Shown here piece by piece: positions 43,831 through 54,394 of a DNA stretch of 64,000 nt. The notes beneath the pieces are model-generated. The model searched no databases. It saw only the letters and a program-made list of their open reading frames with translations, and was not told the origin of the DNA. The DNA lies in contig CANTUV010000004.1 in assembly GCA_947685225.1 (NCBI GenBank), positions 15,035,001 through 15,099,000 on the forward strand. The letters are read 5' to 3'. Numbering within the stretch: position 1 is the stretch's first letter; every line of letters starts with the position of its first letter. This DNA comes from Garcia nutans (Eukaryota; Streptophyta; Magnoliopsida; Malpighiales; Euphorbiaceae). A program made the translations under genes and the position numbers.

Positions 43831-44859
43831 TGTCAATGTTCACTGGCTCACTAAACTCGTTCCTGTCCATGTCTGATAACTTCACTGTACCCTTGTTCAA
43901 GTCTAGTTTCACAACATATGGTCCTTCCCAACTAGGCCTAAATTTCCCACTTGGATCATATACATTAGGCTTACATTGTTTCAACACTAAATCCTTGACT
44001 TTGAGTTTTCTGATCTTAACCTTTCTATTATAAGCTCGAGCTATCCTCCTTTGATACAGTTGATGATGTTACAATGTTTTTAACCTTCTCTCCTCTAGTA
44101 AAGCTAACTGTGTGTATCTTCTCACTATCCATTCCGTTTCAGGCAGTTCAGCTTCCAAGACCACTCTTAACAACTTGATCTCAATTTCAATTGGCAACAC
44201 TGCTTCCATCCCATAAAGCAAAGAGAACTGTGTCATTCCAGTCTATGTTTGCACACTTATTCTATATCCCCACAAAGCAAAAGGAAGCATCTCTGACCAA
44301 TCCCTGTATGTCTTGGTCATCATGGACAGGATCTGCTTAATTATCTTATTTGTTGCTTCTACCGCACCATTAGCCTTTGGTCTATAAGGAGAGGATCGGT
44401 GATGATGAATTTGGTACTTGGAGAATAAGTCCTTAATTGCTCCTTAAAATTGTACCCCATTGTCTGATATCACACTGTGCAGGACCCCATACCTACAGAT
44501 GAGGTTCTTTTCAATAAATCCAGCCATTTGACTTGCCCCTAGTTTGCTGAAGGATTTGGCTTCGACCCATTTCAAAAAATAATCTACCACTACTACAAAG
44601 AAACAGTGATCGTTTGAGGCTGTTGGATGTATCTCTCCTATAATGTCGATACCCCAAGTGGCAAAGGGACAGGGTGAAGACATAGAATGCAATTCTTTTG
44701 GAGGCATGTGATTCAAATTACTATACATCTGACATTGTTGGCACTTCTTTACGAACTCAATACAATCTCTCTCCATGGTCAACCATTAGTAAACTTGTCG
44801 ATTTATCTTCTTAACTAGGGCCAAACCACTCATGTGCGGACCACAACTTCCCGCATGTA
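43831..44859 (-). pseudogene. Element F integrase (Tat)
   Basis: From 44782: MERDCIEFVKKCQQCQMYSN, ATWGIDIIGEIHPTASNDHC, VVDYFLKWVEAKSFSKLGAS, LICRYGVLHSVISDNGVQF, so both catalytic aspartates of the core are present in frame, unlike A. After 44444 a stop and frameshifts lead to the C-terminal part (TYRDWSEMLPFALWGYR; RKIRKLKVKDLVLKQ-like sequence). The upstream portion is cut by element E and continues at 62796. Confidence 0.83.
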
Positions 44860-44864
44860 TTTCT
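44860..44864. repeat. Target-site duplication of element E, left copy
   Basis: TTTCT; right copy TTTTT at 62791-62795. The intact relative in A (about 9528-9534) reads TTTCT once. Confidence 0.8.
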
Positions 44865-47800
44865 TGTAACATCCCGAATCCCAGATTGGTAAGAAACACA
44901 CATAGAGGATATGATTTATGCTTAGAACAAAGGAGTTTAGAACATGACCTATAACTTGAGCTCGAATTTCATCCAAGTTAATGACAGAATTAGAGAGTCT
45001 CAAAGAAGACTTAATTGTTTATTTTTGTATTAGCTAGATGTATAACTTGAAAATACTCAATTTTGGAGTTGTACAGAATAAGATATGATGGATTTAGTAG
45101 ACAATGTGCAAACTGCCTTAGGACACCAAGTAGGCTTGATGTCGAAAGACCGTCAAAAATCAGATATAGCTCGGATCGACCTGAAATTTTGACACAATGT
45201 AGCCCCGGATGTCTAGTTTCAGTGGGCATAAGAATTACTTAATTTTAATTTGTGAGTAAAAAGATATTAATAAAGAAAGACAGCAAGGTTAGGAAGGGAT
45301 ATCAAAAGGACCTAAGTGAAAATTTCTCAAAAGTTAGGGGCAACTATGTAAACTTAAAAATTAAGTGTCAGAAGTTCTTAATAGTGCCCATATCCGACCC
45401 TAGAAGAATATTCTCGAGATTAATCGGGTCATAACCCTGGGTTTCAATTTTTTCCGAAAACGCACGGTTTAAAAGTTACAATCGATTAATCGCTGAAGGG
45501 TATTTTGATATTTTCACACCCTAGACTATAAAATTACAGCACAAGAAAGTTGAGGGGGTCAAAATATGAATAAAAGGAAGCCTAATGGCTTGCCAAATAA
45601 ATAGATAAAAGAAGAAGGCAAGTGGACCAATTAGAAGTGGCCATTTTTGCTATAAGGTGTACCAATTGGAAGTCAACATCTATACCAACATATTTTCACC
45701 ACTTATGGCTGCCATTTGGATCAAAATAAGCTAAGGAAAGAAAATAAAAGCCCTCTCTTACATGGTGAACTCGTCCAAACCATAAGAGAAGGAAGAAGGA
45801 GGTGATTTTTCCAAAGTTTAAGGCTTTTGGTTGAAGATTTTGGTGACAAACAAGATTATAAGGTAAGAGAAACCTATCTCTAGTTTAAATTTCATGGATT
45901 AATGGTTAATTTAAGAGATTGAAATAAGGGTTCATATAGCTAGATTTGGAGAAAATTCAAGAAATAATTATTTGAAGGATTTGATGAAGGAAATATTGGT
46001 TTTAAGGTTAGAGGAGATTAGATTGAGGAAAAATTGGCAAGAAATGAATTGGTAGCTTATGTTTTCAAACCATAGGATGTATGTTTAAAGTGTGTATGCT
46101 GGAATTCTTATAGGAAATCAAGGAAGGCTAAAGGAAAAAGAAGAAAAAGATTAAAGATGAGCTAAGGAAAGCAAAGGGGAAAAAAGTTTGGTACTTTAAC
46201 CTTCTTGAATTAGTGATCTCTATTGCCTTTGCATTTGGATGTGTAATTGCTATAATTGTTCATGTGCTTGAGTTGTGGTGGTTATGTGGTTGAGATTGAT
46301 GATGATATAGAAGTGTTTTTTGTGTATTGATTGATCTTGGGGTTGAGGTTATAAGGGAGGTAAATATGGGAGTGCTATGTTGTGTTGTTTTGTTGCAGCC
46401 AGCCATGTGTCCAGCATTTTTCTGGAAATTCAACCGAAATTTAGACTAGGAAATTGATAGAAATAGAACTTGACAAAGAAGACTTAATTGTTCTCCATTA
46501 AGTCAGTAAACCATAGGATTTGGAACCAATTCATTTTCATTTGTTTAATGAAAGTTATGATCAAAATGATACCAGGCGTACAAACTGAAAAACTGAGATT
46601 CCTCAGTCAGTAACCTGTGACTTGGGACTACGTTTAGATGACCTTAATGACACATTTAGAAGCTGTGAAATAAAAATTAAATGTACCCTTATGTGTTAGG
46701 AAACCATATAATTTGTAATTTCCTAAATCCCACTTGTAGATAAAAAGATTTGATCAAAAGAGTATAACTCATGCACACTGGAATTGTGAAACCGGATAGA
46801 CTGAGATTTGTGCCTTGAGTCCAGGTTTTGGTCCATTTACCTCAGGAATTAGATGTTGTGATAAAATATATAAATGAACCCTTGTATTTTGGTGAATCAT
46901 AGGAGTTGGATTTATCTCGATTGGACTTAAAATGTAGAAGTTACACACGAATGAGCGAACCATGCGCAGGCAGACCCTAGCAGACTGCAGGGCTGAATTA
47001 GAAATTGTGCCAAACATCACGTGTTGCCTGTTTTAAGCTGACATTTTACTGAATATAGCCTTATGTGTCTAGTTTAATTTAAGATAAGAATCGTCTCAAT
47101 CCGAGTTGCGTAGGTAAAGTTATAAATGAAATAGTACGCATTGCGCAGACTTGAGTAACCAATTGGCCAGGGAAGAGTTCAAGGAGTCATCAAGAATTAT
47201 GTGTAACAAATTTAAATCTAGAAATTTAACCATAAGGACTCATATGAGTCTAGTTTGAGTGAAAACAAGAATTTTTACATTCGGATTAGTAGAACTAAAG
47301 TTATTGGGGAAATAAGATAACAAGGTACATAAGAAACTAAATGATAGAATTCACTGTTCATTTGGTAAGAAATAAATGAGGTATAATTGAGATAAAATAT
47401 TCATTTGGAATGAAATAAATTATCAAAAATATGCTCTCGAAAGCTTGGCCAATTAAGAACAAGATAGCATTTTTCATTTTTTTTTAAATCACATCCCAAT
47501 TGTGTTTTATTTAGATTTTAAAGCCCAACGAGGGATTTTTGCAGTATTGTAAAACCCGGTGTGGCCTAAAAAGTGCAGTCTGGCCCAAAGGCCCGGAATG
47601 AAAACTTTGAACTACAAATTAGTTCTATTGAGTTGATTTAGGATAAAAATAGACAGATTCCTAATCACTAGTGCCCTATGAATTTTTAATAAAATAAATT
47701 TCGAACCGTCAAAATATTAAACTCGGCAAAGGGTATTAAACATTATTCAGTTGGTTAATTTCTTATATGACTTATCCAAACCTTAACACATATATGTGAG

Positions 47801-48506
47801 CTTAATGAAAGGAGCATATGAACACACGAATAACCATTCATGCCAAACTACTGAAGGAAAGCATAGGACAAAGATAGTGAATACACAACTTTAATTCATG
47901 CATAAGTTATTTAACAAACGGAACTCAAAACAAGAGAGTATTGGGCCTACAATGATAAAGAAATTATAATGCCATAAAATACAAATACATAACCATCAGA
48001 TCGGTAATCAACAACAATGTTAGGCAACTAACAGACATAGGATGAGGTACCATCCAGTGGCAGTAAATCAATAGAAATGAATAGCATACTATCATAAAAT
48101 CTTAACAAATAATAGGAGAAATATAATAAGAACCTGAGAATGTTTATATTGATGATTGGGTTGGCTGTGCCATATCTGTAACATTGTGTGGTTTGCATCT
48201 AATTTCTATTTAACGGTTAAAGTACCCACTAAGCTATATGCTTAGTGAGTTTAGTTTTCTAAACTCATAGGTTATGGAGTCCAAGCTGACAAATGGGAAG
48301 CTACAAAGGAGCACCAAAGTGCGCAACAGGAGGCGAAGTGAGGAGCAAAGCAAAGTTTAGCTTATAACAATAAAAGAAATGTGTAAATTATTATTATTTG
48401 TAATAAAAAGGAAAAAAATTAATTTAGTGCATGTTCTGTATACCATGTTGCATATACTGTAGCACACTTGGCTCGGCTAGAAATAGTCGGGTTAAGGGGT
48501 GTTACA
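44865..48506 (+). repeat. 5' LTR of element E
   Basis: TGTAACATCCCG to GGTGTTACA, 3642 bp. No coding. Double hairpin at 48227-48266: CACTAAGC/GCTTAGTG and GAGTTTAG/CTAAACTC. Confidence 0.9.
48227..48266 (+). other. CTAAGC double hairpin in LTR E
   Basis: CACTAAGC (48227-48234) pairs with GCTTAGTG (48240-48247); GAGTTTAG (48247-48254) pairs with CTAAACTC (48259-48266), extendable by T-A. In the 3' LTR (about 62480-62520) that extra pair is C-G instead. Confidence 0.75.
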
Positions 48507-48510
48507 ATTT

Positions 48511-48523
48511 TTGGTATCAGAGC
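48511..48523 (+). other. Primer binding site of element E (initiator-Met tRNA)
   Basis: TTGGTATCAGAGC, four bases after the LTR. Confidence 0.9.
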
Positions 48524-51010
48524 ATTGGTTTAGCCGTTCCTTGGCGGTTAACCATAGGAAAGTACGAGCCAATTAGGATACGGAGGAAAGGTAAATGGAG
48601 TGAGATAGAAAGATATTAGGTAGAAAGAGTTTAAGGCAATGAGTGAATATGATTAACATGAAACAGTAAGCCCTGTACTAGTTAGAAATTGAGAAATATA
48701 TGACAATTGGAATAGACGGTCAGTAAGAAATGATAGAAAGTAGACCGAAAGGTGCATATATATACAGATACATAGTATGATAGAAAGAAATTAGATAGTG
48801 GCAGACATTCTGAAGGTTAAAAAGAATGAACAGTAAGTTAAGAATAGAAACCAAAAATTTATATGAGCAAGATAAATACACATAAGGGCAAAAACAAGTA
48901 TGTTAAAGACCGAAATATATGCAATAAAGGTTAAGGCAATTATGAGAGGTAAGTAGTAAAAGCACCGAAAGAATAATAACAAATAGAATACCGACCATAA
49001 TACAAGAGTCTAAAATTGAAAGAGTGAAGTATAATAGTACGACAAGAAAAAAAATCATAGAAAATAAAATTGAGAACTAAGAAAAGGAAGCAAAACTAGT
49101 TAGATTCTCCAGGATTAATGCTTTACCTGGTTGAAATCATGTGTTCCTTATATAATGAACTATTTAAACTTGTGTTGGAAACGTTTGGTAATGTGTTCTG
49201 ACATCTTGAGAATTTTTTTTGTGCCTATGTGTGCATTGATATGAATGTGATTCAATCATGTTAAATGAGTTTGATTACTATGCCAATATTATGTGATTGA
49301 CTTATTATGGGAATGTTATGGTTGCTGAATTGAAAATAAAGCTATGAATGATTGGACCCGCAAATCAATGTACATGTGATATATCATAAATTGTACAAAG
49401 CATATCCATGTGAGACATACCGAACACGGTGCATATAATATCTATACTTATGTGAGACATACTGAGTACTATACATACAATATTTAAATGTCTTCACATA
49501 AAATGTAACATACACTGTACAAACAGAAAGACATATCATACATACATAAAGACGTGCTAAATAATACATATGCAGAAAGAGAATAAAGAGATGAAATAGT
49601 GGAAAGCCTGATACTTGAAAAATATAAGGCTCATAAAGTATAGCACTGGGGAAATAAATAATATGACAGTATGAGTGAATAAAAATGTCAATGAGCCCGT
49701 ATATGCCACTGAGCATTGTGAATGAGCCAAGAAATGGCTCGAGATATGATATGGTGACATCCATGCAGATGTGAATACATAGGAAACATATGGCAATCCG
49801 TGCATATAGAAAGCAGGAAAGAATGAAGGAAAGAGAATAAAATATTAGAAAGATATGCTTACCTTGGTAATTAAGATTGAATCAGAGTTGGGATGAGTGT
49901 TTTTATATGGCATTAACATTTATACTCAATGGTGAGGGACATTGGGGCCAGTGGTGAGGGCCACTGGTTTGATATTTATCTGGCACCGATATATATACCC
50001 AGTGGTGAGGGCCACTGGGGCCAATGGTGAGGGCCATTGGTTTGATGAAAAAAAAGTGGTGAGGGCCACTCCTGTGATATGAAAATGGTAGTGAGGGCCA
50101 CCTGTGCCATGGAAATGAAACGGTGGTGAGGGCCACCCGTGCCATGCTGGTTCCATATGGTATTGCCTCATCCCACTTTGATTCTACTGTTATTACCTTG
50201 AGGAGCTAAGTAAGAAAAATATGTGATAATATACAGATAAAAAAAAGTATATATGAAAATAAACAGAAAGTGAATTGAAACATATTTGAAAAAGAAAGGA
50301 AAGAAAGAGTTTGAAATGTAATAAAAAAAGGAAAGATGTTCTCACCTTATGTTGGGATCGGCCGTAACCAACATAGAGAGAGACACGTAATGAAATAAAT
50401 AGTACTTCGAGAATAATGGTATCATGGACTGATCACCATTGAGCTATTATTCGAGATGTATATATGACAACACAAGAAAAGTCAGATGAGCCGATACTTA
50501 AGGAATGCCACCACACTGCACGAATATACATAGGACATACAAATTTAGTAAGAAGTAAATAAAGAATAACGACAATGCAAAGAGAAGGAAGCTTAGAAAT
50601 GAATATAGCAGAGAATGAAAATTGTACAAGAAAGAATGGAAAAGGATAAATTTAAATCAAAGTTAAAGAAAACATAAGTGAATAATAATAACGCTTCGAA
50701 TGAGAAATCGTGACAAAAGTCAAAGCATGTTGAACCACATAATAGTCTATTGGACAATCTTGTAGAATAATAAACAGCAAGTGAGCAGAGATGGGAAGAA
50801 AACAGAATACAAAAGGTAAAACATGTTGAATCTTAAAATAGTTAATCCCAGTAAATGAATAAGTGTCAAAATAAGGCAATGCGTAAACAATATAGAGAGA
50901 TGACAGAGAGCAATCAAGTGAATAAGGTGAAAGAGTGGCAAAAGCAATAGACAGTAGTTAAAGAACATCAAGTATATAGAATGAGTAAGCTTCAGGATGA
51001 AGCTTAAATT
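48524..51010 (+). other. Non-coding core of element E
   Basis: No gag or pol motif in six frames; the longest ORFs (e.g. 49384-49764 minus) have low-complexity translations. Contains a large folded block (49866-50197), a hairpin pairing TATGTTGG with CCAACATA (50348-50375) and another pairing AATGGT with ACCATT (about 50412-50438). The rest is purine-rich and otherwise featureless. Confidence 0.7.
49866..50197 (+). other. Stem-loop array with constant TGAGGG loop inside a four-step clamp
   Basis: Outer clamp, left with right: GGTAAT/ATTACC (49866-49871, 50192-50197), GAATCA/TGATTC (49879-49884, 50179-50184), GGGATGAG/CTCATCCC (49890-49897, 50167-50174), ATATGG/CCATAT (49905-49910, 50153-50158). 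Inside are seven hairpins with loop TGAGGG: 49927-49944, 49948-49967, 49998-50019, 50021-50040, 50055-50070, 50087-50102 and 50122-50137. Their stems change in matched pairs (CCAGTGG/CCACTGG, CCAATGG/CCATTGG, GGTGG/CCACC). Confidence 0.8.
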
Positions 51011-51024
51011 AAGGGGGATAGAAT
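51011..51024 (+). other. Polypurine tract of element E
   Basis: AAGGGGGATAGAAT immediately before the 3' LTR. Confidence 0.85.
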
Positions 51025-52513
51025 TGTAACATCCCGAATCACAGATTGGTAAGAAACAAACATAGAGGATATGATTTAGGCTTAGAACAAAGGAGTTTAG
51101 AACATAACCTATAACTTGAGCTCAAATTTCATCCACGTTAATGATAGAATTAGAGAGTCTCAAAGAAGACTTAATTGTTTATTCTTGTCTTAGCTAGATT
51201 TATAACTTGAAATTACTCAATTTGGAGTTGTACAGAATAAGATATTATGGAATTAGTAGACAATGTGCATGCTGCCTTAGGACAGCATAGTAGGCTTGAT
51301 GTCGAAGGACCGTCAAAAAATCAGATATAGCTCGGATCCACCTGAAATTTTGACTCAATGTAGCCCCGGATGTCAAGTTTCAGTGGGCATAAGAATTACT
51401 TAATTTGAAGTTGTGAGTAAAAAGATATTAATAAAGAAAGACAGCAAGGTCATGAAGGGATATCAAAAGGACCTAAGTGAAAATTTCTCAAAAGTTAGGG
51501 GCAACTATGTAAACTTAAAAATTAAGTGTCAGAAGTTCTTAATAGTGCCCATATCCAACTCCAAAAGAATATTCTCGAGATTAATCGGGTCATAACCCTG
51601 GGTTTCAATTTTTTCCGAAAACGCACGGTTTAAAAGTTACAATCGATTAATCGCTGGAGGGTATTTTGATATTTTCACACCCTAGACTATAAAATTACAG
51701 CACAAGAAAGTTGAGGGGGGTCAAAATATGAATAAAAGGAAGCCTAATGGCTTGCCAAATAAATAGATAAAAGAAGAAGGCAAGTGGACCAATTAGAAGT
51801 GGCCATTTTTGCTATAAGGTGTACCAATTGGAAGTCAATATCTATACCAACATATTTTCACCACTTATGGCTGTCATTTGGATCAAAATAAGCTAAGGAA
51901 AGAAAATAAAAAGCCCTCTCTTACATGGTGAACTCATCCAAACCATAAGAGAAGGAAGAAGAAGGTGATTTTTCTAAAGTTTAAGGCTTTTGATTGAAGA
52001 TTTTGGTGACAAACAAGATTATAAGGTAAGAGAAACCTATCTCTAGTATAAATTTCAAGGATTAATGGTTAATTTAAGAGATTGAAATTAGGGATCATGT
52101 AGCTAGATTTGGAGAAAATTCAAGAAATAATTATTTGAAGGATTTGATGAAAGAAATATTGGTTTTAAGGATAGAGGAGATTAGATTGAGGAAAAATTGG
52201 CAAGAAATGAATTGGTAGCTTATGTTTTCAAACCATAGGATGTATGTTTAAAGTGAATATGCTGGAATTCTTGTAGGAAATCAAGAAAAGCTAAAGAAAA
52301 AAGAAGAAAAAGATCAAAGATGAGCTAAGGAAAGCAAAGGGGAAAAAGGTTTGGTACTTTAACCTTCTTGAATTAGTGATCTCTATTGCCTTTGCATTTG
52401 GATGTGTAATTGCTATAATTGTTCATGTGCTTGAGTTGTGGTGATTATGTGGTTGAGATTGATGATGATATAGAAGTGTTTGTTGTGTATTGATTGATTT
52501 TGGGGTTGAGGTT
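51025..52513 (+). repeat. 3' LTR of element E, first part (split by D)
   Basis: Matches 44865 onward to about 46350, where D is inserted at AGGTT (52509-52513). Continues at 60416. Confidence 0.92.
52509..52513. repeat. Target-site duplication of element D, left copy
   Basis: AGGTT, repeated exactly at 60411-60415; the 5' LTR of E has one copy at the equivalent place. Confidence 0.95.
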
Positions 52514-52792
52514 TGTTTTATTAGTTTTTGTTATAGTTTTGTGTCCTGTTTATTGTGTTAATTATTGTTTTATTTAGGTCTTTTGTTAGTTTTTATTGAT
52601 TTGTTTAGTGTTTTCTTTAATTGTGTAATTTTAGTTTGTTTTAGTATTTAGGTCGTGTTTGATCTAATTTTAGGTAAGTTTTATGTTTTGATTATTGATG
52701 TTTATTTATGTCTTGTTTAAGTTTTTGTTTGTAAGTTGTGTGTTAGGTTAAACAGGCAAGGAAATGAATTGAAGACAAAAAGAGACAGTAGC

Positions 52793-53230
52793 TGACACGG
52801 GCATAGGACACGGCCAAGTCACTGGCCGTGTCCCATATCAAGCTAAAAGGAAGTTCAAGACACAGAAGCAAACACTGGCAAGGGACACGGCCGTGTCTTG
52901 TGGCCGTGTCCCTCCTAATTCATTCACACGGCCAAGTCAAGCTCCACTTGGCCGTGTCACTCAGCAAAGAAGAAAAGAAGACCAAAAGAAGCAGTAGAAG
53001 ACACTGGCAAGGGACACGGCCGTGTCAACTGGCCGTGTCCCTCCAACAAGCTCAAACACGGCCAAGTCAAGCTTGACTTGGCCGTGTCACTCAACAAAGA
53101 ACAGAAAGAAGAAAGGCAAGCAGAGGCAGACACTAGCAAAGGACACGGCCGTGTCCACTGGCCGTGTCCCTCTTAGAGACACTCACACGGCCAAGTCACT
53201 TCTGACTTGGCCGTGTCCCTCATGTATCAA
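52793..53230 (+). repeat. CACGGCC inverted-repeat cluster in LTR D
   Basis: Seven consecutive hairpins. Examples: GGACACGGCCA/TGGCCGTGTCC (52806-52833), a perfect 32-bp palindrome centred at 53071/53072, and a 14-bp stem at about 53186-53217. Two types alternate: those with AAGTC next to CACGGCC and those with a second CGTGTC. Repeated in the 3' LTR at about 58980-59417. Confidence 0.9.
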
Positions 53231-53261
53231 ACACGGAGCGGATTATTAACGCGTACGATTG

Positions 53262-53270
53262 ATATAAAAG
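53262..53270 (+). promoter_or_regulatory. Probable TATA box of element D (5' LTR)
   Basis: TATAAAAGG just downstream of the palindrome cluster, a good plant TATA match. The cluster upstream would then be in the promoter-enhancer part (U3). An identical copy is in the 3' LTR. Confidence 0.6.
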
Positions 53271-54228
53271 GAAAAGAAAGTGAGGGTTTCGGGGTTGGAC
53301 GATTTAGAATAGATTTTGAAGCCGTCAGAGATTAGAGCTAGGGTTTTAACTTTGTTTTCTTTGATTTTAATTTCATTTTGGATTAAACTAGATTAGATTA
53401 AATTGTTCTAGCCATCAAGACATCCTTCTTGCAAGATTGAACAAGAGATTCTTCAAAAGCTTCAAGGAGTTTGTAACTTGGTTTTGTTCTTGAACTTATT
53501 CTCTTTATTTTTATTGAATGGATATTATCATGTCTATTTTGATTTCTTTGAACATTAATAAGATGAATATGTTTAATTGCATTATGAACTAATTTGATCT
53601 AGTCTAGGGTTTGTATGGATCTGCTATGATTGTATGAATTGGTTTTTCTCTTAGCTAATAATTTCTTTAGCCTTGATTGAATGAAACATTGTTAATATAT
53701 AATTGATTGATCACCAATTATGTGTTTTAAGGTATTAGATGATGGATCGAGAGATGAAGTTTAATACTTGAACAATTCAATTAGGGACTTAGGTGAATTA
53801 GAGATATAACCTATTAAAAAGATTATTTCACTTGTAACAAGATTAGTTGAAAGAGGTTTGAATGCGAGAGCTTATTTCCTTGACTTGATTAGTTGAGTTG
53901 TTTGAGATTTAATCTTTGAAATTGAATTAGTTAAGAGGAATAACCGTTCATACATATAAGTAGTAGAGAAGTGCAAACCCTAGACCATTCTATCAAGTGA
54001 ATCAAAACACAGCTCAATTTACTTTTATTGTTTTAAAATTTAATCAATCTTCTTCATTATTTAGCAATTTATAAATCTCTTTATTACTTGTTAAACATAA
54101 TCTGATAAGCAATTAACCACTTTAGCTTCCTTGAGAGAACGACCTTGGGGCGATCACCTTTGCTACAGCTACCTCGTATACTTGCGAGTGACGCTTTGTG
54201 GTAGAGTTAATTTGAGCGTAACAAGTTT

Positions 54229-54247
54229 TTGGCGCCGTTGCCGGGGA
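54229..54247 (+). other. Primer binding site of element D (tRNA-Asp type)
   Basis: TTGGCGCCGTTGCCGGGGA a few bases after the LTR, the site typical of Athila elements. Confidence 0.92.
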
Positions 54248-54394
54248 GGCTAATTGGCGAAATTGTTTATTAAAAAAAAGAATAAAAATAAAAAAAATAT
54301 AAATATATTTTAGATTATTTTTTTTTCATTGTTTTTATTTTATTTTATTTTGTCTTTTGCTTTTAATTGTTTCTTTTTCTAGACAATTTTGTTT

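Larger units (their letters stand above)
52514..54223 (+). repeat. 5' LTR of element D
   Basis: TGTTTTATTAG to GAGCGTAACA, 1710 bp. Contains the CACGGCC palindrome cluster at 52793-53230. AACGCGTACGATTGATATAAAAGG (quoted here as AACGCGTACG and, nearby, TATAAAAGG at about 53262-53270) gives a plausible TATA box, with transcription starting about 30 bp further. Confidence 0.93.

Noticed and set aside
49903..50171. Two overlapping minus-strand ORFs with GPHHW/VALTT repeats
   Set aside because: The protein repeats follow from the DNA hairpin array; paired changes conserve the stems, not a reading frame.
52793..53230. CRISPR-like array (regular palindromic repeats with spacers)
   Set aside because: Units are inverted repeats of unequal spacing inside an LTR of a plant retrotransposon; no cas genes; the copy in the other LTR is identical because it is an LTR.
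52828..53249. ORFs across the CACGGCC cluster of D
   Set aside because: Translation repeats (WQGTRPC, LTWPC) mirror the palindromes; same in both LTRs and not linked to gag.
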